Assembly (NCBI GenBank): GCA_009809945.1
Contig: WTPW01000513.1
Span: 314,483-378,482 of the forward strand
Reading direction: 5' to 3'
From: Gigaspora margarita
Taxonomy: Eukaryota; Glomeromycota; Glomeromycetes; Diversisporales; Gigasporaceae
DNA length: 64,000 bases
Part shown: piece by piece, positions 57,352-64,000 of the stretch
Layout: every line of letters begins with the position of its first letter
Position numbering within the stretch: the stretch's first letter is position 1
The notes under the pieces: generated by a model
Database searches by the model: none
Told to the model about the DNA's origin: nothing
What the model saw: only the letters and a program-made list of their open reading frames with translations
Made by a program: the position numbers and the translations under genes

Positions 57352-57892
57352 TAGGGGACTTAGTGGGTCAGTTGGGTCCTGACCCAGGTCAGATCAGACC
57401 CACTTGGGTCAAAACCCGACCTGGGTCTGACCCGTCTCATGTCAAACCCGACCCAGATCTGACCCGCCTCATATCAAATCTAACCCGGGTCGATAATAGT
57501 CGCTACATAGTAAAGTCTAAATTTTACTATATAAATCGATAAAACCGCTTAAGTAAACTTGTTTGAAAGATCGAATTGCATATACTCTGAAATTTTCATC
57601 CAAATCGGAGAAATTTTTATTATTTACTTTTAATTTTTACTTTCAACGCAAAAAATTAGAATCTTTTTAAAAAAAAAGTTTGACGAACGTAAAAATTAAA
57701 AGTTAAATAATAAAAGTTTCTCTAATTTAGATGGAAATTTCAGAGTACATGTATTTTGATCTTCCAAGCAAGTTTACTTAAGCAGATTTTATCGATTTAT
57801 ATAGTAAGTTTTGGACTTTACTATGTAGTGACTACTTGCGATCATTGTATATAATCTGACCTGGATCAGACCTGACCCAGCTAAGACCCCTA
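57352..57892. mobile_element. hAT-like element with GACCC repeats
   Basis: Ends TAGGGGACTTAG and CTAAGACCCCTA are flanked by TTATATAT on both sides (57344-57351, 57893-57900). The 8-bp match fits hAT but lies in low-complexity TA sequence. The left part repeats CTGACCC/GGGTCAG words. Split by MITE X copy 2. Confidence 0.65.
57491..57840. mobile_element. Palindromic MITE X, copy 2
   Basis: Arms AATAGTCGCTACATAGTAAAG and CTTTACTATGTAGTGACTAC; interior arms AAGTAAACTTGTTTGAAAGAT and its near complement. About 350 bp. Confidence 0.75.
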
Positions 57893-57992
57893 TTATATAT
57901 ATTATATATATTATATTATATATAGGACCTGATAATTGCTCTACCCCCCACCCCTCTAAAAAATCAGCTGATAAATGGCACTCCCCTTAAGT

Positions 57993-59089
57993 TATATAAT
58001 TAGATATAGCTTTGGGTCAGAGATATATCAGCTAAACATCTCTGGCTAGAGATGCCTAGAATTGTTCAATTTTTAAGTAGCTTTATAATATATTTTTCAA
58101 ATCATTATTATAAATTTATTATGTTCTAAAAATTAATTTACTTTTAATATATTTGATAAAGCTTGTGCAGCTATTGAGAAATATGCTACAAAATATAGTA
58201 ATAATTTAATTATAGAAAAACACAACTAAAAATTCAGATAGCAGTAGGCATAAACAAATATACTTTGTTTGTAAAATGACAAAAAAATATAGAGAAAAAA
58301 AGAACAATATATTACTAAATATGCTGTTGTCTTTTTGTTATTGGTGTAAATTATTAAAAAATTTGCAATAACAAATTCAATCTAGAATATAATTATGATA
58401 TTTTTTTAAAAGCTATTAGATTTAGTACTATTGCATATAAATTGATCAAAATAATCTTGGTCTTATTGAGAAGCTTTATAACAATGGGCTCAAACAAAAG
58501 ATATTTTTTTAGTATTAAATTTAGTTATTCAAAATACAATTACAAGTCAAATATTTACAATACTGTAAATAGACAATATTAATAAAGCTTCAAGGATTAC
58601 ATAAAGTTGAATTATTACTCAAACCTATACAGAATAACAAAAAATTATTGGCAACATTGTGACAAAAGCTGCATATTACAATAAATATAACCAAGAAGTG
58701 CATTTCTACAGACAATTTTTTTGGTTATATAAAAATGCAATTTTAGAGTTTGCTTTGGTGAAAGATGTTCTAATAATAGATACAATATACATAACCAATA
58801 GGTTTTTAATACCTCTAATTGTCATTTGTAGTATGGATCAGTTTGTTCACTATATAGTCATCCTCCCATATGATCATCTACTTTATCTGAGGTTTTTTGG
58901 TGATTATATAGAGGTGTAACTAAATAGAATTACTTCTATATAATTATATACTATAAAATAAATATATACTGGTAATGTGATTTTAAAAAAGTAAATAAAA
59001 AAAATTATATTTAACTTTTAATAGTATTCCTAGGTTTAGTCTAAAGTTTACAGACTGGTCTAAGTCCAAATACATTGATATGTATTTTT
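57993..59089. other. CpG-free AT-rich DNA, no gene recognised
   Basis: No repeat or domain recognised. The 86-codon frame at 58659-58919 is AT-rich and hydrophobic, without conserved motifs. The whole stretch lacks CG. Confidence 0.5.
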
Positions 59090-60230
59090 GATGCTAAACA
59101 ATCTTACTTAGTGCATAAAGTTAAAATTAATTAGTAAAATTTTGCAAGTCATAAGATTTTATAGAATTTTATTAATAAAATTCTATAAAATCTTATAATT
59201 CACAAATTTTATTAAGTAATTCTGACTTTATGCAATAAGTAAACTTGTTCAGCATCTAAAAATACATCAAATTAGTAGAATATTTTTAATTTACTTGAAA
59301 TATAGAGAATAGACACATAATTTTGGATTTTTGATCAAAAAAGGCAAATTTAAGCATCTTTTCTCCAAATTTTAAGTAAAATAAAAAATATTCTGCCAAT
59401 CTAATATATTATCAGGTGCTAAATAAGTGTACTTAGTGCATCATGTTAGAATTAATTAGTAAAATTTAGTGAATCATAAGATTTTATAGAATTTTCTTAA
59501 TAAAATTCTATAACATCTTATAATTCAAAAATTTTACTAATTAATTCTAACTTTATGCATCAAATAAACTTGCTTAACACATAAAAATACATTAAATCAG
59601 CAGTATTGTTTTTATTTTACTTGAAAATTGGAGAAAAGATGCTTAAATTTTGCTTGTTTGATCAAAAATACAAAATTATGTATCTATTCTCTAAATTTCA
59701 AGTAAAATAACAATAATTCTGCTGTTTTGATGTATTTTTAGGTGCTGAACAAGTTTACTTGGTGCATAAAGTTAAAATTAATTAGTGAAATCTTGTGAAT
59801 AATAAGATTTCATAGAATTCTATTAATAAAATTCTATAACATATCATGATTCACAAGATTTCACTAATTAATTCTAACTTAATGCACCAAGTAAGCTTAT
59901 TTAGCACCCAAAAATACATTAGATCAGCAAAGTATTTTTTCTTTTACTCAAAATTTGGAGAAAAGATGCTTAAATTTGGCTTTTTTGATCACAAATCCAA
60001 AATTATGCATCTATACTCTAAATTTCAAGTAACATAAAAATAATTCTGCTGATTTAATATATTTTTAGGTGCTGAACAAGTTTACTTAGTACATAAAGTT
60101 AGAATTACTTAATAAAAATTCATGAATTATAAGATTTTATAGAATTTATTAATAAAATTCTCTAAAATCTTATGATTCACAAAATTTTACTAACTATATG
60201 CACTAAGTAAAATTGTTCAGCACCAAAAAA
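59090..60230. repeat. Four-copy palindromic satellite, period about 328 bp
   Basis: Units start near 59090, 59412, 59740 and 60068 with (G)CTGAACAAGTTTACTTAGTG and variants. Each unit holds two hairpins: ATAAGATTTTATAGAATTTT with its complement, and AGATGCTTAAATTT/AAATTTCAAGTAA arms around TTTGATCA. The last unit stops at its first hairpin, so the array begins and ends in inverted relation (CAGACTGGTC near 59051, GACAGTCTG near 60255). The frame at 59846-60037 is a by-product. Confidence 0.8.
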
Positions 60231-61479
60231 TACATATAAATATATTGGAATCAGACAGTCTGCAGACTTAAGACCAGATCCGGAACTAACACAGACTTGA
60301 CTAAAAAGTCTAAATATAAAAGTCTCAAATTCAGACTTGACTAAAGTCTGGTTCAGGTCCGGTCTGTAGGAGCACTATAATCAATAAAAAATGTGATTTT
60401 AAAGAAGTATTTTTCTTAATAAATTCGTTTAAAAATTTTTTTATAAAATGTGATAGTGACTATACTATTAATGTGATTATATAAAGATATTTTTAATATT
60501 AAAAAAACAACTATATAAAATTGTATGATTATATAGAGTTTGTGATTATATGGGAGGTGATTATATGGGAGAATAACTGTATCTATTGGCTTTTGCACTT
60601 GTCTACTTAGAGGCTTGTAATTTCTATTGTTGGATAATACAACAATTAAGTAGAATATTAATGATATTAACAGGTGATGCACAAGTAGCAACAATTATTA
60701 CTGATTATAAGTTAGTAGCAATCTCTTTGGTATTTTTATATACTAAGTATTAGCTTTGCATATAGTATATTTTTAAGAATATTTAAAAAAAAATAAAAAA
60801 AACATTAATATTGATAAATTTATTTGTGCATTTCAAGAGCTTATATACAATAATCTCTTAATAGAACAAACTAATCAAAAAATGGCAGAATTGTTAAAAT
60901 GGTTTCCAAGTGCAGCTACTTATATGTATAAGACTTGGTTGCTTTACAAAGAAAGCTAGCTTAGAGTATACACCAATCTTAATATAAACTTAGATGTTAA
61001 ATCAACACAGTATATCAAAAGCCTATACATTAAATTAAAAGATGTCAAAAGCATATAATTCCAATTGATAAACTACTTTCAGTTCTTTGGAGGAAACTGC
61101 AAAAGCATCTTCAAAAGCTTTTATATGAAACATTCTTGAATTAGAACAGGCATGTTGTGCCTGAACTTCAGGCATGATAGATATATACAAGATAAGATAG
61201 ATGTAGTTCTAAAAGAGTACATTTAATATGTTCCCAATTTGCATTTGAGTCATATATCAAGTAACAAAAAGATTTTATGGAATCTTATAAAACATGAGAT
61301 TCTTGCACTTGGAATAATGTGTTACAAATAAATAGCATAAAAAACAACATATGTAGTATATCTTGAAGCACCAAGCATTTGCACTTGTTTGCATTCAATA
61401 CATACCTGAACACTATTATAATAATATATTTACAATATTTGCATATTTGTATTTCACAAAGTGAAGTTCATTAGCATTG
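60231..61479. other. Non-coding, no clear element
   Basis: 60260-60370 has GTCTGG/CCAGAC words in both orientations and may be the right end of the structure beginning near 59030. 60440-60570 repeats GATTATAT. The minus frame 60416-60694 follows that repeat. Nothing else is recognised. Confidence 0.45.
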
Positions 61480-62240
61480 ATACGTTCATCACATTGTAGA
61501 AACTGAACATATTACAAATCCTGTTCCCCCACTTGCTGTACAAATTTTAAGCAATAACCAGAATGCCACCATGATACTTTTTCAGATTTAATGTAAAATG
61601 CCTTAAATTATGTTCTTAAAAATAGAAAGGTATCAAAGAAACCAGAATTATTGCATAGTGTGACAAATATTATACAGCAAACAACCTTTGAAACCATCAA
61701 TATTAAGAATATTTTGACTGTGAAAGAGTTAAAATACCAGAGGCAAAGTGTAAATGTGGCCATCCTCCCAATAATAAGCATACTCTGAAGCTGTTGAAGA
61801 TAAAAAGACTAAGCTATGCAAAACTTAGAAAAAATGATAAATATTACATTCGTCTAATACAAATGTTCCACATGTTCCCAAGATGCAGTATTACAGATTC
61901 AGGTGATGGTAACTGTGGATTTCAGTCATTAGCTATGGCAATTTTCAAGAATAAAGAACGTTGGCAGGACATTAAGATTAAAATGAAATCACAGTTAACT
62001 AAGAATATGAATTTTATAGCAACATATTAGGATATTATGTCAATCGATTGATCTCTTATATAATGCTGGGTGATCTTAACAAGAATACTGGTTTTATTCA
62101 CCAAAATGTGCACAACTTGCTTCAGATACATTTAATATGCCAGTCATAGTGCATATGGGCGAATGGTGCTTATTACTTGTGATATCTAAATGTGATAAGT
62201 ATGATATTCCAAATTTGGATAAACATTCACGATTTTTCAC
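61480..62240 (+). pseudogene. OTU-like cysteine protease fragment, transposon-associated (copy 2)
   Basis: Aligned with 30400-31140. An open stretch ending at 62030 reads CKCGHPPNNKHTLKLLKIK, then LRKNDKYYIRLIQMFHMF, then the OTU signature SGDGNCGFQSLAMAIF with the catalytic Asp and Cys. The frame then ends at TAG; further on LASDTFNMPVIV (near 62110-62150) is in another frame, and the His-containing end is not readable. The zinc-binding-like CxCxxxxxxxH upstream suggests part of a larger transposon protein rather than a free deubiquitinase. No intact start codon was found. Confidence 0.6.
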
Positions 62241-64000
62241 ACAGATCACTGGGTACATCTATATGATAGGCCTATTTTTAATTGCAACGGTAGGCTTTTT
62301 TTAATAGCCATTTTCAGGGGTTTAATTAACGAGGATTAAATTATTTAATAATTACTATAACACAATAATGTAATAAATTGNAAATTTTCTTTTTATTAAG
62401 TGTATCAATAATCGCTTTACCAATTAGTAATTCCATGCCTTCATATAAATAAACATTCTTGCATTACCAATTCTCAACAATAAAATTGGCAAAATGTTTA
62501 GGATTTGTTATAAGATCGAAGATTCAATTTCAAATTCACAAACNCCTAAAAAATCCTCATTGCAAGNCTGTATGGCCATTCTTGTATTAAATTCTTAAAT
62601 GTGTAATAATAATAAAATAGGTGAAAGTTTAATTTGTGCAATCAAAAGACCGATTAGGAACCATACTAGACTAGACTGTAGGTATGAACCGATCCAACCC
62701 TATATTTACTCATTTCTCTATGATATAAAATATATAAAAAACCCCAAAGTTCTATATTAACTGAAATATCGCAATAATTACAAAAAGCAACCCATTATCA
62801 GCATGAAATATACCTTCATATTCTTTAAAAAGTGTATCTGTTACTGCTATTTTACCTTCTTATCAAAGAATACAGTGTTACTTTGAAGATTCAAAGAACC
62901 AAGGTGCCCATTCCTAGGAAAATAGTCTCTATGGATAAATGCTGGTAAACAAAAAAAAAGAAAGCAAATTAAATAAAAAATGTCAAATTAATATGATCTA
63001 CCTATTCATGAAACAGTTTTCTTTCATTACTTTCGTATTGTTAAGCTAAATTGAGATATTTAACTAAATAGTAGAAAATAAGTTAACAAAGCTAAACCAT
63101 ATTGAAGTTATGTTAAATGAGCTTCTAGTATACTAGCATACCTATTTTGGGACGATGTTCTGATGATGTTCAGCTCCAAACTTGGAAGAAAGAATATAGC
63201 ATGTTAAATAAAGAATGTTTAAATTAGCCAATTAGATCTTTTTTTTCTGATTATCTATTCCCACGTTACTATATTTGGTAATACAAAATTTAAATTGTCA
63301 CGTACCGGTAATACCAATTAATTTGATTGGTAAGATTTGATGTACAAAATTCAAGAAAATCTTAATATGTGATTCGAAAATATCACCCAAATGAGTCAAA
63401 TTAGCACATATGGTAACGAATTAAAAATTTCAATTCTAACATTTCCCTTATTAGATTAGCTATTCATGTATATATTTTTAATTTTTTATTCCTTTTATAT
63501 TCACGGAAGATAAATTTAGGGTCATCCAAAGCCTTGTACCTTCACATAATGATTTACATACTGCATAAATTGTATTCTTGATATTTATATAACCTGATAA
63601 CCCTAAATGTATTAAAACGAACCCTAATGAGGTACAAGGCTTTAGCCATCCCCTAAATTTAGTAATTTCATTAAAATTATGTTACATTTTTATATCATAC
63701 TAAAATGGAAATGATTAGTGGCTAGGTGGTGTAGTTATATGTGTAATGCTAGTTTTTTAGCATAGCGCTAAATTTTTAACAATACGGTGAATTTTAACAT
63801 AACGCTGAATTTTTAGCGAAGCACTAGTTTTTTCACGTAAAGCTCTAAGAAATTAAAATGTATGTAAGTCCTCGAATTTTCAATAAAGCAAAGCAGTTCT
63901 CGCCCACTACAAAAGATTATAAGAATAAAATATACTTATCTGAATTGTATCATTCTTGAATTCGACTTTAAATTTAATAAACCCTTCGTAACTCAATTCG
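62241..64000. other. Right edge: mostly non-coding, possible minus-strand exons
   Basis: On the minus strand, 62851-62943 lies between an acceptor-like ACCAG and a donor-like AAG/GTAAAA and would encode AFIHRDYFPRNGHLGS...; 63146-63184 lies between CCAAG and TAG/GTATGC and would encode FGAEHHQNIVPK. HRD and HQNIVP recall kinase motifs, but the pieces are too short to prove a gene. A TIR element sits at 63517-63655. 63750-63830 repeats TTTAGCATAGCGCTAA-like words. Confidence 0.25.
63517..63655. mobile_element. Small TIR element, 139 bp
   Basis: Ends TAGGGTCATCCAAAGCCTTG and CAAGGCTTTAGCCATCCCCTA, flanked by AATT. Related to 48134-48406 by its ends. ACCCTAA words lie in the interior. Confidence 0.75.

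Larger units (their letters stand above)
55765..57986. mobile_element. Outer TIR element of a transposon nest, Harbinger-like target
   Basis: Ends GGGGAGGGCCATTTATTAGC and the complement of CTGATAAATGGCACTCCCC are flanked by TTA on each side, which would fit PIF/Harbinger (3-bp TTA/TAA). The interior is mostly other insertions: a palindromic MITE (55917-57274) split by a retroposon (56142-57127), and a hAT-like element (57352-57892) split by a second copy of the palindromic MITE. Confidence 0.6.

Noticed and set aside
58659-58919. 86-codon ORF in the CpG-free region
   Set aside because: No domain, no conserved partner in the window, and composition equal to the surrounding AT-rich DNA.

Overview
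This window looks like nuclear DNA of an arbuscular mycorrhizal fungus, most likely Rhizophagus (R. irregularis or a close relative). The composition is strongly AT-rich, genes are split by many short GT-AG introns (about 65-110 bp), inverted-repeat transposons are very dense, and the protein kinases carry the linker VIEWIPFxRLxNLQ and a CxxC...WCxxCD knuckle that I associate with the expanded TKL-like kinase family of that genus. No rRNA genes, CRISPR arrays or credible tRNA genes were seen.

The backbone is a tandem segmental duplication. Each unit carries, on the + strand, a long 5' flank, a receptor-like multi-exon membrane glycoprotein gene, a TKL kinase gene built of repeated exons, and a 3' flank. 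Unit 1 covers about 2650-19440 (receptor 7951-12515, kinase B 13061-17248). Unit 2 covers about 33150-51268 (receptor 37470-41130, kinase C 41752-45148). A third kinase, A (2-2281), is the 3' end of another unit cut by the left edge. Unit 2 has open reading frames throughout. Unit 1 is decaying: its receptor has a one-base frameshift and a nonsense codon, and its kinase has a one-base deletion, a nonsense codon and a 741-bp transposon in the last exon.

The most interesting possibility is that receptor and kinase form one gene. The last receptor exon ends at a strong donor (GTAAGT) in phase 2, and the first kinase exon has no in-frame start codon but has an acceptor of exactly matching phase. 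Joined, unit 2 would encode about 1,795 aa: signal peptide, glycosylated ectodomain, membrane helices, zinc-knuckle/pseudokinase N-lobe repeats and a kinase domain. This is inference and needs transcript data.

Between the units (19443-33150) lie a 6.1-kb LTR element on the minus strand without recognisable pol, two hAT-type insertions in one of its LTRs, decayed tandem repeats, and an OTU-domain pseudogene. Because the two units align, many insertions have an empty site in the other unit, so target-site duplications can be read directly: 8 bp (hAT-like), 9-10 bp (Mutator-like), TA (mariner-like), perhaps TTA (Harbinger-like). Several elements are near-perfect long palindromes, and several carry telomere-like TTAGGG repeats in the loop between their arms.

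The right third (about 50-62 kb) is non-coding as far as I can see. It is extremely poor in CpG (no CG at all in 57841-60280 and 54169-55889), which suggests long-term cytosine methylation and deamination. It holds nested transposons (55765-57986), a long tRNA-headed retroposon, a four-copy palindromic satellite (59090-60230) and a second OTU pseudogene.
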